Under the pieces are notes generated by a model. That model worked only from the letters and a program-made list of their open reading frames with translations. It was not told the origin of the DNA and ran no database searches. This document shows, piece by piece, positions 24,444 through 33,751 of a DNA stretch of 48,389 nt (the stretch's first letter is position 1; each line of letters starts with the position of its first letter). Location: positions 1-48,389 of the forward strand of contig CALVXB010000014.1 of the NCBI GenBank assembly GCA_944368775.1, in the 5' to 3' direction. Origin of the DNA: an uncultured Clostridia bacterium. Its GTDB lineage: Bacteria > Bacillota > Clostridia > Christensenellales > Borkfalkiaceae. The position numbers and the translations under genes were made by a program.

Positions 24444-25316
24444 ATGTACAACGTCGTCGTCAATCCTTGGTCGGGAGAGGGGAAAAAGAGAAAGCTGCAC
24501 GCGCGCGTGCTCGCGCACTTTGCCGCGCTGGGGCAAAAAATCCGCGTGTTCACGCCCGAAAAAAAGGGGCAGATCGCGCAGCTCGTGCGGCAGATCGCGC
24601 AGCGCGGCGATGGCGACGTCGTCGTCATCGGCGGAGACGGCACCCTGCACGCCGCCCTCAACGGCTTTACCAATTTTGACAGGTGCGCATTAGGCCTCGT
24701 GCCCTGCGGCACCGGCAACGACTTCGCCGCCTTTGCGGGCATCCCCGAGGAGCCCGAGCGCGCCGTCGAGCTGATCGTGCGCGGCGCGCCCAAATATACC
24801 GAGTTCATGCAGCTTCCGCAGGGGGTGCGCGGCATCAACGCCGCCGGCACCGGCATCGACGTCGAAATCCTGCGCCGCTGCCGCAAGAGTAAGTGGCTGC
24901 GCGGCAAGCTGCAGTACGTCATCTCCCTCATCATCAGCCTCATCAAGTTCAAAAATTACGAGCTGACCGCCCGTTTGAACGGGCACGAGGTGCATTATAA
25001 AACGCTCATCGCCTGCGTGGGCAACGGCGCGCGCATCGGCGGGGGCATCCGCATGTGCCCCGCGGCGGCGCTCGGCGACAACTTGCTCGACTTCGTCGCC
25101 GTCGACAATGTGAAGAAGTCGCGCATCATCCCCGCCTTCATCAAGCTGATGCAGGGCCGCATCCTCGAAGAAAAATTTTCCCGCTTCGAGCGGTGCAGCC
25201 ATATCGAGATCTTTTCAGATAAACCGCTGACCGTGCAGGTCGACGGCGAGCTGTACGAGGGGCTGCCCTTCGTCGTCGACGTCGTCAAAGATACCCTGCG
25301 CATGTACCGCGGCTGA
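24444..25316 (+). CDS. Diacylglycerol kinase-like lipid kinase (DgkB/YegS family)
   Basis: A 290-residue lipid kinase. It starts MYNVVVNPWSGEGK, has the nucleotide-binding GGDGTLHAALNG (63-74) and PCGTGNDFA (88-96), and the C-terminal RFERCSHIEI and VQVDGELYEGLPF typical of the family. Members phosphorylate diacylglycerol or related lipids in phospholipid recycling. Start ATG 24444 has only a weak, distant AAGGA; the long frame upstream is a shadow of cca on the other strand. Substrate is inferred from the family only. Confidence 0.9.
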   Translation: MYNVVVNPWSGEGKKRKLHARVLAHFAALGQKIRVFTPEKKGQIAQLVRQIAQRGDGDVVVIGGDGTLHAALNGFTNFDRCALGLVPCGTGNDFAAFAGIPEEPERAVELIVRGAPKYTEFMQLPQGVRGINAAGTGIDVEILRRCRKSKWLRGKLQYVISLIISLIKFKNYELTARLNGHEVHYKTLIACVGNGARIGGGIRMCPAAALGDNLLDFVAVDNVKKSRIIPAFIKLMQGRILEEKFSRFERCSHIEIFSDKPLTVQVDGELYEGLPFVVDVVKDTLRMYRG

Positions 25317-25385
25317 CCTCCCGCCCCCGCGGGCGGGGGCGAACCCTTTCCCGGGCGGCGGAAAGGGGCACTTTCGGAGGTAACC

Positions 25386-27086
25386 ATGGAAACTTTAGGC
25401 TACGTCTACCTGCTGCTCTTCGTCGGGCTGATCATCGCGCTCTGCCTGTTCATCAACCGCCTGACGGACAAGCTCAACGTCCCCTCGCTGCTGCTGTTCA
25501 TCGCCATCGGCATGCTGGCGGGCGTGCTGCTGCGCCCCGTGTTCGGCAACGTCACAGACTACGCGATGGGCAACGTCGTCTGCTCCATCTGCCTGGTGCT
25601 CGTCATCTTTTACGGCGGCTTCGGCACCAACTTCAAGGAGGCGCGCCCCGTCGCGGGGCGGGCGCTGCTCCTCTCCTTCGCGGGCACGGCGCTCACGGCG
25701 GGGCTGGTCGGCGTCGCCGTCTGGCTCATCTTCCGCCTGCTCCCCTTCGTGCCAGACATCGGCTGGGTGGAGAGCATGCTCGTCGGCTCGGTCATCAGCT
25801 CGACGGACGCCGCCTCCGTCTTTAACATCCTGCGCTCCCGCCGCCTCAACTTAAAGTACCATACTTCCTCCCTTTTGGAGATGGAATCCGGCTCGAACGA
25901 CCCGACCTCGTACATGCTCACCGCCGTCTTTACCGCCGTTCTCGCGGCGCAATACGGGCTGGAAGGGGCGTCCGGCATGGGCGCTGCCGTGATCGTGCAG
26001 ATGCTGCTCGCGCAGGTCGGCTTCGGCGCGCTCGCGGGCGTCGCCTTCGGCTTCCTCGCCCTCTTCATCCTCAAAAAGATCCCCTTCAACATGGGGCAGG
26101 GGGGCACCATCTTCGTGCTCGCCATCGCCCTGCTCGCCTACGCGGTGCCGAGCGTCCTGCCCGGAAATTGGGCGGGCAACGGATACCTCGCCGTGTACAT
26201 CTGCGGCATCATGCTCGGCAACGCGCGCATCCCGCAAAAGCGCGACTGCGTCCGCTTCTTCGACGCGCTTACCGGCGTCGCGCAGATGATGATCTTCTTC
26301 CTGCTCGGCTTTTTGGCCACGCCCGAGTGGCTCATCTCCCCGCAGGTGCTGCTGCCCGCGCTGCTCATCTTCGCCGCCATGACCTTCCTCGCCCGCCCCA
26401 TCGCGGTCTGCGGCCTGCTCGCCCCCTTCCGCGCGCCCCTCAACCAGCTGGGCGTCGTGTCGTGGGCGGGGCTGCGCGGCGTCGCGTCCATCGTGTTCGC
26501 CATCTATGCCGTCAGCATCCTCGGCGACGCCCTCCCGTACGACCTCTTTTCCATCGTCTTTTGCATCGTCATCATCTCCATCTCGCTGCAAGGCTCGCTG
26601 CTGCCCCTCGTCTCGCGCAAGTGGAAGATGCTCGGCGACAGCGACAACGTCCTGCGCACCTTTACCGACTATCAGGAGGAGAGCGACGTGCGCTTCGTCA
26701 AGATCGTCGTGGGAGAAAGCCACCCCTGGGCGGGCAAGCACCTGCGCGAGTGCGTCATGCCGCGCGAGTTCCTCATCGTGCTCATCCTGCGCGGCAGCGA
26801 GGTCGTCGTGCCCAGCGGAGAGACGGTCGTGCACGCGGGCGACCTGCTCGTCACCGCCGCGCCCGAGTTTGAAAACCGCGAGGAGTTCGGCATGTTCGAG
26901 GAATACCTCGGCGAGGGCCACCCCTGGGCGGGGCAGACGCTGCGCGCCCTCAACCTGCCGCGCGGCACCCTCGTCGCCATGATCAAGCGGGGCGGCGGCA
27001 CCGTCATCCCCACCGGCAAGACGGAGCTTATGCAGGGCGACACCCTCGTGTGCATCAAGTTGAAGGAGAAGGAAAGCGCAGCGTAG
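25386..27086 (+). CDS. Cation/proton antiporter with two C-terminal RCK_C (TrkA-C) domains
   Basis: A 566-residue CPA1-type (NhaP2/CvrA-like) transporter. About 12 TMs occupy residues 5-400, with GSVISSTDAASVFNIL (about 134-149) and LEMESGSNDP (about 163-172) matching the ion-binding TM5-6 region. Two regulatory RCK_C domains follow (about 425-490 and 500-563), each starting with a (G)xxHPWAG motif. K+ or Na+ extrusion is inferred from the family. ATG 25386 follows GGAGGTAACC. The stop is immediately followed by H1 repeat L3. Two RCK_C copies per chain are less common than one. Confidence 0.92.
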   Translation: METLGYVYLLLFVGLIIALCLFINRLTDKLNVPSLLLFIAIGMLAGVLLRPVFGNVTDYAMGNVVCSICLVLVIFYGGFGTNFKEARPVAGRALLLSFAGTALTAGLVGVAVWLIFRLLPFVPDIGWVESMLVGSVISSTDAASVFNILRSRRLNLKYHTSSLLEMESGSNDPTSYMLTAVFTAVLAAQYGLEGASGMGAAVIVQMLLAQVGFGALAGVAFGFLALFILKKIPFNMGQGGTIFVLAIALLAYAVPSVLPGNWAGNGYLAVYICGIMLGNARIPQKRDCVRFFDALTGVAQMMIFFLLGFLATPEWLISPQVLLPALLIFAAMTFLARPIAVCGLLAPFRAPLNQLGVVSWAGLRGVASIVFAIYAVSILGDALPYDLFSIVFCIVIISISLQGSLLPLVSRKWKMLGDSDNVLRTFTDYQEESDVRFVKIVVGESHPWAGKHLRECVMPREFLIVLILRGSEVVVPSGETVVHAGDLLVTAAPEFENREEFGMFEEYLGEGHPWAGQTLRALNLPRGTLVAMIKRGGGTVIPTGKTELMQGDTLVCIKLKEKESAA

Positions 27087-27669
27087 CTCACACTTTTTCT
27101 TTTAAGCTGTTAAAAGAAAAAGTCGTGATTTGAGGGGAAACCCCGAACGGTTTTCCCCTCAGCGGCGCGCTTTTTAAGGGCACACCTTTTTTATGTGCGC
27201 CGCTTTCACCCCTTCTGTGAGCGCTCACGCGCAAATGTGGGTGCGCTAACGCAGAAGCGTGGTTCTGCTTGCGCGAATAATTCAATAAAAAATAAAGCAG
27301 AGTACAGAAAAGCAGCGCGCCCAAAGGCACGCTGCTTTTCTTGGTTCAATATTTCTTGTTCCTTTCCCATAGGAAAGGGAGTGTAAAAGGAAAACCGTAG
27401 TTGGTTCGGCGAAAATGTTGCGCCGCAAAAAACGGCAACTTTCGCCTTTTTTATTAAAATACTCGAAAAAGGCAAAATCGCACTTTTGCCTTTTTCCCAT
27501 TACAGCGCGTGGGCGCTGCAAGGGAAGAGGGTGAAGCCGCACGATTTATTTAATGCGTGCCCTAAATATCGTGCGGCGAGGGAGAAAACGCTGCCACGCG
27601 CAGCGTGCGGCGGTGTCTCCCTCAAAATCGGAAGAATTTCTTTTGTCAGCTCAAAAGAAATTCTCCGAG
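27087..27669. repeat. Complete composite hairpin-repeat element V (H1 copies L3 and R3)
   Basis: This 583-bp stretch fills the space between two convergent genes. It starts one base after the antiporter stop with H1 copy L3 (27087-27134; arms CTTTTTCTTTTAA / TTAAAAGAAAAAG) and ends with inverted H1 copy R3 (27621-27669; arms GAATTTCTTTTG...), 6 nt before the sepF stop. Between them are H2 (GAGGGGAAACCC / GGTTTTCCCCTC), H3 with AAGGGCACACC, a terminator-like hairpin (27317-27342), CGAAAAAGGC modules, an inverted CAGCGCGTGGGCGCTG module and an inverted H3 and H2. No gene is seen inside. Confidence 0.85.
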
Positions 27670-27675
27670 CCTAGC

Positions 27676-27993
27676 TTATTTCGTCTCAATGCCTTGCGGC
27701 GTAAAGATATACATATCCTTCTGCAGGGGGGCCATGCCGCCGCCGAGGGCGTAGATCGCGCCGCTGAGCATATCCGTCACCCGCTGCGCCGTCGCCGCGT
27801 TCACCTCGTTTAGGTACACGATGACGCTCTGCTTTTCGCGCAGGCGGTCGATGATCTCCTCCACGTCCGCAAACGAGCGGGGGTGCCGCAGCTGCATGGG
27901 GCGCTCGCCCGGCCGCCGTTCGGCGGGCCCGGCCGCGTCCGGTGCGCCCTGCGCGTTTTGGCCGCGCGGCGGTTTTTTGCCGAGTCCTGCCAT
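27676..27993 (-). CDS. sepF: Cell division protein SepF
   Basis: SepF crosslinks FtsZ filaments and ties them to the membrane. The 105-residue protein has a short variable N-terminus rich in P, G, R and A, then the SepF core: RHPRSFADVEEIIDRLREKQSVIVYLNEVNAATAQRVTDMLSGAIYALGG, ending DMYIFTPQG. ATG 27993 is preceded by GAGGAGGGAACAC, which overlaps the yggS stop region, so both genes form one operon in the order yggS-sepF typical of Firmicutes. Longer frames upstream are shadows of yggS. The N-terminal membrane-binding helix is not obvious. Confidence 0.93.
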   Translation of the reverse strand: MAGLGKKPPRGQNAQGAPDAAGPAERRPGERPMQLRHPRSFADVEEIIDRLREKQSVIVYLNEVNAATAQRVTDMLSGAIYALGGGMAPLQKDMYIFTPQGIETK

Positions 27994-28004
27994 GTGTTCC
28001 CTCC

Positions 28005-28682
28005 TCATGCGTTTGCGGCGGGCGCTCTGCGCGCGCCGAAGATCGCCGTGCCGAGGCGGACCATATTGCTCCCGCACTCCACGCACAGCCGCCAATCGCC
28101 GCTCATGCCCATCGAAAGGATGCGGCAATCGGCGTCCTTCATTCTTATTGTATCATAAATTTCGCGCATAGACAAGCATAATGCGCGCAAATATGCAATA
28201 TCGTTTGAAACGGGCAGCATCGCCATCAGCCCCTCGAGGTGCAGGTTGGGGTAGGCGGCGAGCGACTTGTAGGCATCCTTCGCCTCGGCGAGGGAGAAGC
28301 CGCTCTTGGATAGCTCGCTGCCGATGTTCACTTCGAGCAGGCAGTTGGCCGTCCAACCCGCGCGCTCGGCCCGCTTTTGCAGCTCGTCTGCAAGCTCCGT
28401 GCGGTCGAGCGATTGGATGAGGTCGGCCTTGCCGACGAGGTACTTCACCTTATTCGTCTGCAAATGGCCGATAAAGTGCCTGCGCCCGCCGCGCACGGCG
28501 TCGAACTTGGCGGTAAACTCCTGCACCTTGTTTTCGCCGACGTCGGCAATGCCCGCTTCGATCGCCTCGTTGATCTCTTCGGGCGTGCGCGTCTTGGTCG
28601 CGGCGACCGGCGTCACCGCCTCGCCCTTTCCGTTCCCGCCCGCAAGCTCGCTTAAAAGTGCGTGTACATTATCAGTGATCAT
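28005..28682 (-). CDS. yggS: PLP homeostasis protein YggS/YlmE
   Basis: A 225-residue PLP-binding protein of the YggS/PROSC family, fold type III, involved in vitamin B6 and amino-acid balance. PLP lysine K30 in VAATKT, then GENKVQE, RHFIGHLQTNKVK and SMGMSGDW are visible. ATG 28682 has AGGAGA upstream. First gene of a two-gene unit with sepF, driven by the promoter at 28788-28817. Confidence 0.93.
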   Translation of the reverse strand: MITDNVHALLSELAGGNGKGEAVTPVAATKTRTPEEINEAIEAGIADVGENKVQEFTAKFDAVRGGRRHFIGHLQTNKVKYLVGKADLIQSLDRTELADELQKRAERAGWTANCLLEVNIGSELSKSGFSLAEAKDAYKSLAAYPNLHLEGLMAMLPVSNDIAYLRALCLSMREIYDTIRMKDADCRILSMGMSGDWRLCVECGSNMVRLGTAIFGARRAPAANA

Positions 28683-28787
28683 AGGAAAAAGTCTCCTGCG
28701 GCCAAGCGGCCGCCGTTTGCCGGCAGGCGGGGCGGCGCTTCTTCAAAATCAAAAGGAAAAGAGCCGCTCGCTGTCTGCTACGGCTCT

Positions 28788-28817
28788 ATTATAGCGCTTT
28801 TTTGTGCGGTCTGTCAA
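28788..28817 (-). promoter_or_regulatory. yggS-sepF promoter
   Basis: Minus strand: TTGACA at 28812-28817, 18-nt spacer, TATAAT at 28788-28793, just after the leuB stop. Confidence 0.85.
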
Positions 28818-28822
28818 CTGCC

Positions 28823-29905
28823 TTAAATGCGCTCGACGATCAAGCGGGTCATCTCGCTGCCCTTCACCTGCTTCATCCCTTCGCTCATGATGTCCGCGGT
28901 GCGGTAGCCCTCGTCGAGCACGGCGTTGACGGCCGCCTCGATGGCCTTGGCCTCTTCGGGCAGATCGAAGGAGTCGCGCAGCATCATCGCGGCGGAGAGG
29001 ATGGTCGCGATGGGGTTGGCGATGTCTTTGCCCGCGATGTCGGGCGCGGAGCCGTGGATGGGCTCGTACAGGCCGCGCTTGGTCGCGCCGAGGGAGGAGG
29101 ACGCGAGCATGCCGATGGAACCGGTGATCATCGCCGCCTCGTCCGAGAGGATGTCGCCGAAGATGTTGGAGGTGAGCACCACGTCGAACTGCGAGGGGTT
29201 TTTGACCAGCTGCATCGCCGTGTTGTCGACGAGCATATCCGTCAGCTCGACCTCGGGGTACTCCTTGGCGACGTTGTGCACGACCTCGCGCCACAGGCGG
29301 GAGGATTCGAGCACGTTCGCCTTGTCGATGGAGGTCACGTGCTTTCTGCGGCGCATGGCGAGGTCAAAGGCGATGCGCGCGATGCGCTCCACTTCCATCA
29401 CGCTGTACTTTTCGGTGTCGTAGGCGAACTCGCCGCCCTCGCCGACGCCGCGGCCGCGGTCGCCGAAGTAGATGCCGCCGATCAGCTCGCGCACGACGAC
29501 GAGGTCGATGCCCTGTTCGGCGATGTCCTTGCGCAGCGGGCAGGCGCCCGCGAGCGCCGGGAAGAGTTTGGCCGGGCGCAGGTTGGAGTACAGCCCCAGC
29601 GCCGAGCGGATCTTCAAAAGCCCCGCCTCCGGGCGCAGGTGGCCGGGCAGCTTTTCGATGCGTTTGTCGCCCACCGCGCCGCCCACGGCGCCCAGCAGCA
29701 CGCTGTCGGAGGCGAGGCAGCGGTCGATGGTGTACTGCGGCAGCGGTTCGCCCGTCGCCTCGATGGCGCACACGCCCATCAGCAGCTGTTCAAATTCAAA
29801 TTCGTGGCCGAACTTTTCGCCCACTTTGTTGAGGACGGCGATGGCGCCGTCGGTGATCTCGGGGCCGATGCCGTCGCCCGCGAGCACTGCGATATGCTTT
29901 TTCAT
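28823..29905 (-). CDS. leuB: 3-isopropylmalate dehydrogenase
   Basis: LeuB oxidises and decarboxylates 3-isopropylmalate in leucine synthesis and can also act on erythro-methylmalate in the citramalate route. The 360-residue product has [32 protein letters not shown] (about 92-112), the [12 protein letters not shown] pattern and the metal site [17 protein letters not shown] (about 245-261), then [16 protein letters not shown] 29905 follows GAGGTAATTTTGTC. It ends the leuC-leuD-X-leuB unit on the minus strand. Confidence 0.96.
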   Translation of the reverse strand: MKKHIAVLAGDGIGPEITDGAIAVLNKVGEKFGHEFEFEQLLMGVCAIEATGEPLPQYTIDRCLASDSVLLGAVGGAVGDKRIEKLPGHLRPEAGLLKIRSALGLYSNLRPAKLFPALAGACPLRKDIAEQGIDLVVVRELIGGIYFGDRGRGVGEGGEFAYDTEKYSVMEVERIARIAFDLAMRRRKHVTSIDKANVLESSRLWREVVHNVAKEYPEVELTDMLVDNTAMQLVKNPSQFDVVLTSNIFGDILSDEAAMITGSIGMLASSSLGATKRGLYEPIHGSAPDIAGKDIANPIATILSAAMMLRDSFDLPEEAKAIEAAVNAVLDEGYRTADIMSEGMKQVKGSEMTRLIVERI

Positions 29906-29929
29906 GACAAAATTACCTCAAGTCAGATT

Positions 29930-30556
29930 TCAGCGGCCCAATGCGGGGCCGGATATGGTTTCGATGGTGTTGCTGCGGCGCGCCGCTTCCCATTCGCCTT
30001 TACTCGCCGCGAGGCCGTACATGCGCTCGCTGACGAAGATGCGCTTGCCCTCCAAAAAGGGCAGGTCGGCGGGGGTAAAGCGGTCGAATTGGCGGCAGGG
30101 GGAGAGCGCCGCGCGCAGTTGCTTCTCTTCCTCATTGCGGCGCTTCTGCTCCGCCTTGGCCGCCTGCACGTCGTCCTTGCCCGGCTTTTCGCCGACGGGG
30201 CGGTATTCCTTCGCGTAGGCGCGGGCGTCTGCCTCGGCGTAGGCGCGCGCATCTTTCTCGCTGCCCGCGCAGAGCAGCAGGTGCCCATACTCGGTCACGA
30301 CGGCGCAGGGCATCGCCTCGCTCTTGCCCAGCCGCTTGAAGGCGCGCCACGCGGCCGCCCCCAGCGCGATGTAGACGGCCGCGACCGCCGCAAAGGCGCA
30401 CGCGACGCACAGGATAAAGACGCCGAGCGGGTGCGCGAAGAACCAAAATACCGTCGCCAGGGCGAAGAGCGCCGCCGCCCCGATGCCGTAGCGCAGCGCG
30501 TCGGCGCGCAGCTGCCGCCCGCGGCTGCGGGGGGCAGCTTCTTGCTTGGCCGCCAT
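29930..30556 (-). CDS. Membrane protein encoded inside the leu operon, function unknown
   Basis: A 208-residue protein with two adjacent hydrophobic segments (about residues 22-43 and 45-70) and a basic, K/E/A-rich cytoplasmic region with an EKDARAYAEADARAYAKEY stretch, then a folded-looking C-terminus (FDRFTPADLPFLEGKRIFVSERMYGL). No SD precedes ATG 30556. The leuD stop is one nucleotide before it (TGA-A-ATG), so translation is probably by termination-reinitiation. I do not recognise a family. Its retention between leuD and leuB suggests an operon-linked role, but this is inference. Confidence 0.7.
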   Translation of the reverse strand: MAAKQEAAPRSRGRQLRADALRYGIGAAALFALATVFWFFAHPLGVFILCVACAFAAVAAVYIALGAAAWRAFKRLGKSEAMPCAVVTEYGHLLLCAGSEKDARAYAEADARAYAKEYRPVGEKPGKDDVQAAKAEQKRRNEEEKQLRAALSPCRQFDRFTPADLPFLEGKRIFVSERMYGLAASKGEWEAARRSNTIETISGPALGR

Positions 30557-30557
30557 T

Positions 30558-31043
30558 TCAGTTTTTGGAGATGGACTTGATCAGCCCGCCCTTGTCGATG
30601 ATGTTCTGGATGAAGGGGGGGAAGGGCTCTGCCGTAAAGGTCCGGCCAGTCGTCTCGTCCACGATCACGCCCTTGGCGAGGTCGCAGGAGACGGTGTCGC
30701 CAGCCGAGATGGCCGCGACCGCCTCCGGGCACTCGAGGATGGGCAGCCCGATGTTGATGGAATTGCGGTAGAAGATGCGCGCGAAGGAGTTGGCGATGAC
30801 CAGCGCGATGCCGCTCGTCTTGATGGCGATGGGCGCGTGCTCGCGCGAGGACCCGCAGCCGAAGTTGTCGCCCGCGACCATGATGTCGCCCGGCTTCACC
30901 TTATGGACGAACTCCTTGTCGATGTCCTCCATGCAGTGCGCGGCCAGTTCGGTCGCGGAGGAGGTGTTCAGGTAGCGCGCGGGGATGATGACGTCGGTGT
31001 CGACGTCGTTGCCGTATTTGAAAACAGTTCCGCAAACTTTCAT
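30558..31043 (-). CDS. leuD: 3-isopropylmalate dehydratase small subunit
   Basis: LeuD pairs with LeuC to isomerise 2- to 3-isopropylmalate, and in the citramalate route citramalate to methylmalate. The 161-residue product is of the short, archaeal/clostridial type: [35 protein letters not shown] (58-71) and [15 protein letters not shown] 31043 follows AAGGAGATACGAGC. It is 12 nt from leuC. Confidence 0.96.
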   Translation of the reverse strand: MKVCGTVFKYGNDVDTDVIIPARYLNTSSATELAAHCMEDIDKEFVHKVKPGDIMVAGDNFGCGSSREHAPIAIKTSGIALVIANSFARIFYRNSINIGLPILECPEAVAAISAGDTVSCDLAKGVIVDETTGRTFTAEPFPPFIQNIIDKGGLIKSISKN

Positions 31044-31055
31044 GCTCGTATCTCC

Positions 31056-32315
31056 TTAAATTTCGTCGGGGCTCGCCAATTTGCCCGCCACCGCGCTCGC
31101 CGCCGCCACATACGGGGAAGCGAGGTACACTTCGCTGTCTACATGGCCCATTCTGCCGACGAAGTTGCGGTTGGTCGTGGCGACCGCCCGCTCGCCCGCG
31201 GCGAGGATGCCCATGTGCCCGCCCAGGCAGGGGCCGCAGGTCGGGGTGGAGACCACCGCGCCCGCGTCGATGAACACGTCGAACAGCCCCTCGTGCATCG
31301 CCTGCTTCCAGATGGTGTTGGTCGCCGGGATCACGATGCAGCGCACCCCCTTGGCGACCTTGCGGCCGCGCAGGATGTCCGCCGCGATGCGAAGGTCTGA
31401 GATGTGCCCGTTGGTGCAGCTGCCGATGACCACCTGGTCGATCTTCACATCCCCCCACGCCTCGGGCGTGCGGGTGTTTTCGGGCAGGTGGGGGAAGGCG
31501 ACCGTCGGCTTGAGCGCCGAGAGGTCGACCTCGATGGTGCGCTCGTACTCGGCGTCTGCGTCCGCTTCGTAGGCGCGGATCTCGCGGGTAAAGCGGCCGT
31601 TCAGGTATTCGCGCGTCACGTCGTCGACGGGGAAGATGCCGTTCTTCGCGCCCGCCTCGATCGCCATGTTGCAGATGGTGAAGCGGTCGTCGATGGAGAG
31701 GTATCGGATGCCGTCGCCGACGAACTCCATCGACTTATACAGCGCGCCGTCCACGCCGATCAGCCCGATGATGTGCAGGATGATATCCTTGCCGCAGATG
31801 TACTTTGCGGGCTTGTTTTTGAGGACGAACTTGATGGCCGAGGGCACCTTGAACCAGCACTTGTTGGTCATCATGCCCGCCGCCATGTCCGTGCTGCCCA
31901 CGCCCGTCGAAAAGGCGCCCAGCGCGCCGTAGGTGCAGGTGTGGCTGTCCGCGCCGATCACGAGGTCGCCCGCGCCGACGAGGCCCTTTTCGGGCAGCAG
32001 CGCGTGCTCGATGCCCATTTCGCCCACGTCAAAAAAGTTCTTTACGCCGTATTTATTGGCGAAGTTGCGCACCGTTTTGACCTGCTCTGCCGCCTTGATG
32101 TCTTTGTTGGGGGTAAAGTGGTCCATCACCATGCTCACCTTTTCGGGGCAGCAGATGCAGGGCGCGTTTGCCCCCTCGAACACCTTGACCGCCACGGGCG
32201 AGGTGATGTCGTTGCCCAGCACCATATCCAGCTCGGCGTCGATCAGCTGGCCCGCCTTCACGCTGTCGAGGTGCGCGTGCGCCGCCAGGATCTTCTGCGA
32301 CATTGTCATTCCCAT
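31056..32315 (-). CDS. leuC: 3-isopropylmalate dehydratase large subunit
   Basis: Aconitase-type large subunit of 419 residues with a 4Fe-4S cluster. Visible: [14 protein letters not shown] start typical of clostridial Leu[14 protein letters not shown] (about 120-132), IGSCTNG and [13 protein letters not shown] supplying the cluster cysteines. The start at ATG 32315 is chosen because the N-terminus matches the family and AAGGAG lies upstream. Alternative ATGs lie two and four codons on. It is the first gene of the leu unit, driven by the promoter at 32398-32427. Confidence 0.96.
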   Translation of the reverse strand: MGMTMSQKILAAHAHLDSVKAGQLIDAELDMVLGNDITSPVAVKVFEGANAPCICCPEKVSMVMDHFTPNKDIKAAEQVKTVRNFANKYGVKNFFDVGEMGIEHALLPEKGLVGAGDLVIGADSHTCTYGALGAFSTGVGSTDMAAGMMTNKCWFKVPSAIKFVLKNKPAKYICGKDIILHIIGLIGVDGALYKSMEFVGDGIRYLSIDDRFTICNMAIEAGAKNGIFPVDDVTREYLNGRFTREIRAYEADADAEYERTIEVDLSALKPTVAFPHLPENTRTPEAWGDVKIDQVVIGSCTNGHISDLRIAADILRGRKVAKGVRCIVIPATNTIWKQAMHEGLFDVFIDAGAVVSTPTCGPCLGGHMGILAAGERAVATTNRNFVGRMGHVDSEVYLASPYVAAASAVAGKLASPDEI

Positions 32316-32397
32316 AAGTCTACCGTACTCCTTTTTTTGGTTTTGCCGCCCGCTTTCGCCGCAAAGTTGCGCGCGCGGGCGCCGTTTATTTGACTTC

Positions 32398-32427
32398 ATT
32401 ATAGCACAAGTGCTATACTTTTGTAAA
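32398..32427 (-). promoter_or_regulatory. leuC promoter with an overlapping palindromic operator
   Basis: Minus strand: TTTACA (32422-32427), 18-nt spacer, TATAAT (32398-32403). The inverted repeat TATAGCAC-AA-GTGCTATA (32400-32417) fills the spacer and overlaps the -10 box. As the LysR-type gene lies divergently, it is the probable regulator; binding here would be expected to repress, or to act with a second upstream site. Confidence 0.75.
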
Positions 32428-32506
32428 CGATTTATAAAATAGATAATTTTAATTACTATAATCAGAATATCGAATAGCCCGCCGCGGCGGGCGAGGGGAG
32501 GCAGCC

Positions 32507-33379
32507 ATGAACTCGGAGGGGATCCGCACCTTTTTGATGCTCTCAAAACTGAAGAATTTCACCCGCACGGCCGAGCGCATGTACGTCGCGCAGTCTACGG
32601 TCACCAACCGCATCGCCGAGCTCGAAAACGAGACCGGCCGCAAGCTGTTCGCGCGGCGGCAGGGGGGCGTCGAGCTGACGGAGGAGGGGCAGCTGTTTTT
32701 AAGCTACGCCCAGCGCATCAGCGACCTCGAGGACAGCTTCATCCGCGAGGTCAACGCCGCTGCCCGCTACGACAAGGCGCTGCGCGTCGGCTGCATCAAC
32801 GCCGTGTACGAAAGCGGCCTCTACCCCGCCCTCTCCGGCTTCTTTCGCGCCCATACCGACGTCGCCCTCAAAGTCGTGCTCGGCCACTCGGCAGACCTCT
32901 TGCAGATGCTGCAAGAGGGGCTCATCGACGTCGCCTTCACCTACCTCCCCCTCAAAAAGGCGGGCTTCGTCAGCCGCCGCTTCTCCTCCGACCGCCTCGT
33001 GCTCGTCGCCGCGCCCGCCGTCAACGCCTACGCCGGGGGCATCCGCAAGGCGCAGCTTCTCGAGTGCGAGTACCTGATGTGCAACTTCGCCTTTGGCGAC
33101 GCAGGCGAGTTCGTGCGCTCCCTCTTTCCGCCCCGCCACGCCTTCCGTTTTGAAGTAGATAACAGCGGCAAAGTCGCGCAGTACCTGCTCGACGGCCTCG
33201 GCTACAGCTTTCTGCCCTATAAGATGGTAGAAGAATATGTGCAGGCGGGCAGGCTGCAGGTGGTGCGCCCGCTCGACTTCGCCGTGCCCGAGCTTGTCAG
33301 CTACTGCGCGTACCGGAGGGGCGATGCTTTGGCAGAGGAACTAAGGCTCGGAGAATTTGTCACGGGCTCGGAGAAATAG
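32507..33379 (+). CDS. LysR-family transcriptional regulator, likely of leu genes
   Basis: A 290-residue LTTR. N-terminal winged [51 protein letters not shown] (about 4-51). The effector-binding domain runs from about 90 to 285. It is divergent from leuC with a shared 190-nt intergenic region holding the palindrome TATAGCAC-AA-GTGCTATA. Control of leuCDB is inferred from this layout. ATG 32507 follows GAGGGGAGGCAGCC. The last codons (GSEK, TAG) lie within the H1 hairpin at 33367-33415. Confidence 0.93.
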   Translation: MNSEGIRTFLMLSKLKNFTRTAERMYVAQSTVTNRIAELENETGRKLFARRQGGVELTEEGQLFLSYAQRISDLEDSFIREVNAAARYDKALRVGCINAVYESGLYPALSGFFRAHTDVALKVVLGHSADLLQMLQEGLIDVAFTYLPLKKAGFVSRRFSSDRLVLVAAPAVNAYAGGIRKAQLLECEYLMCNFAFGDAGEFVRSLFPPRHAFRFEVDNSGKVAQYLLDGLGYSFLPYKMVEEYVQAGRLQVVRPLDFAVPELVSYCAYRRGDALAEELRLGEFVTGSEK

Positions 33380-33655
33380 TTTTAAGCTGTTAAAACTATT
33401 TCTTCCGATTTTAAGACAACCCCGCGGGCGCGCGCAAGCGCTGGCCGCGGGGTTTTCCTCGCCGCCGCGCGCGTCGTCGCTCGCCTTTGCTTGCCCGCCT
33501 TTTGCTTATTGGCAAAAGGCGCGGCTTGCACGGCGGCTTCACCTTTCCCTGTGCAGCGCCCATGCGCTGTAAAGGGAAAAAGGCAAAAGCGTGGTTTTGC
33601 CTTTTTCAATCATTTTTATAAAAATGGTTCCCGAAAGTCATAGCTGGTCGAAAAC
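33367..33655 (+). repeat. Hairpin-repeat block VI with H1 copy L4
   Basis: H1 at 33367-33415 (arms GAAATAGTTTTAA / TTAAAACTATTTC) overlaps the LysR stop codon. It is followed by H2 (AACCCCGCGG / CCGCGGGGTT), a CGTCGTCGCTCGCC module, an AAAAGGC hairpin, the CAGCGCCCATGCGCTG module within TTTCCC/GGGAAA arms and a GGCAAAAGCGTGGTTTTGCC hairpin. No inverted H1 closes it; the BspA-like gene promoter follows. Confidence 0.8.
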
Positions 33656-33669
33656 GCGACCCTGTTTAC

Positions 33670-33699
33670 TTGGTCGGCGGCGCGGGCAGATGGTATAAT
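33670..33699 (+). promoter_or_regulatory. Promoter of the BspA-like gene, extended -10
   Basis: TATAAT at 33694-33699 preceded by ATGG (extended -10), weak -35 TTGGTC at 33670-33675. The ATGGTATAATA string is shared with the promoters at 1453 and 10150. Confidence 0.6.
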
Positions 33700-33751
33700 A
33701 GAATGACGGGCGCGCGCGGCGCGGCCGTGCAAAAAGGTCAGGAGTTCATAC

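Noticed and set aside
33367..33655. CRISPR array
   Set aside because: Repeats are palindromic modules of varying order and length without regular unique spacers; no cas genes are present.
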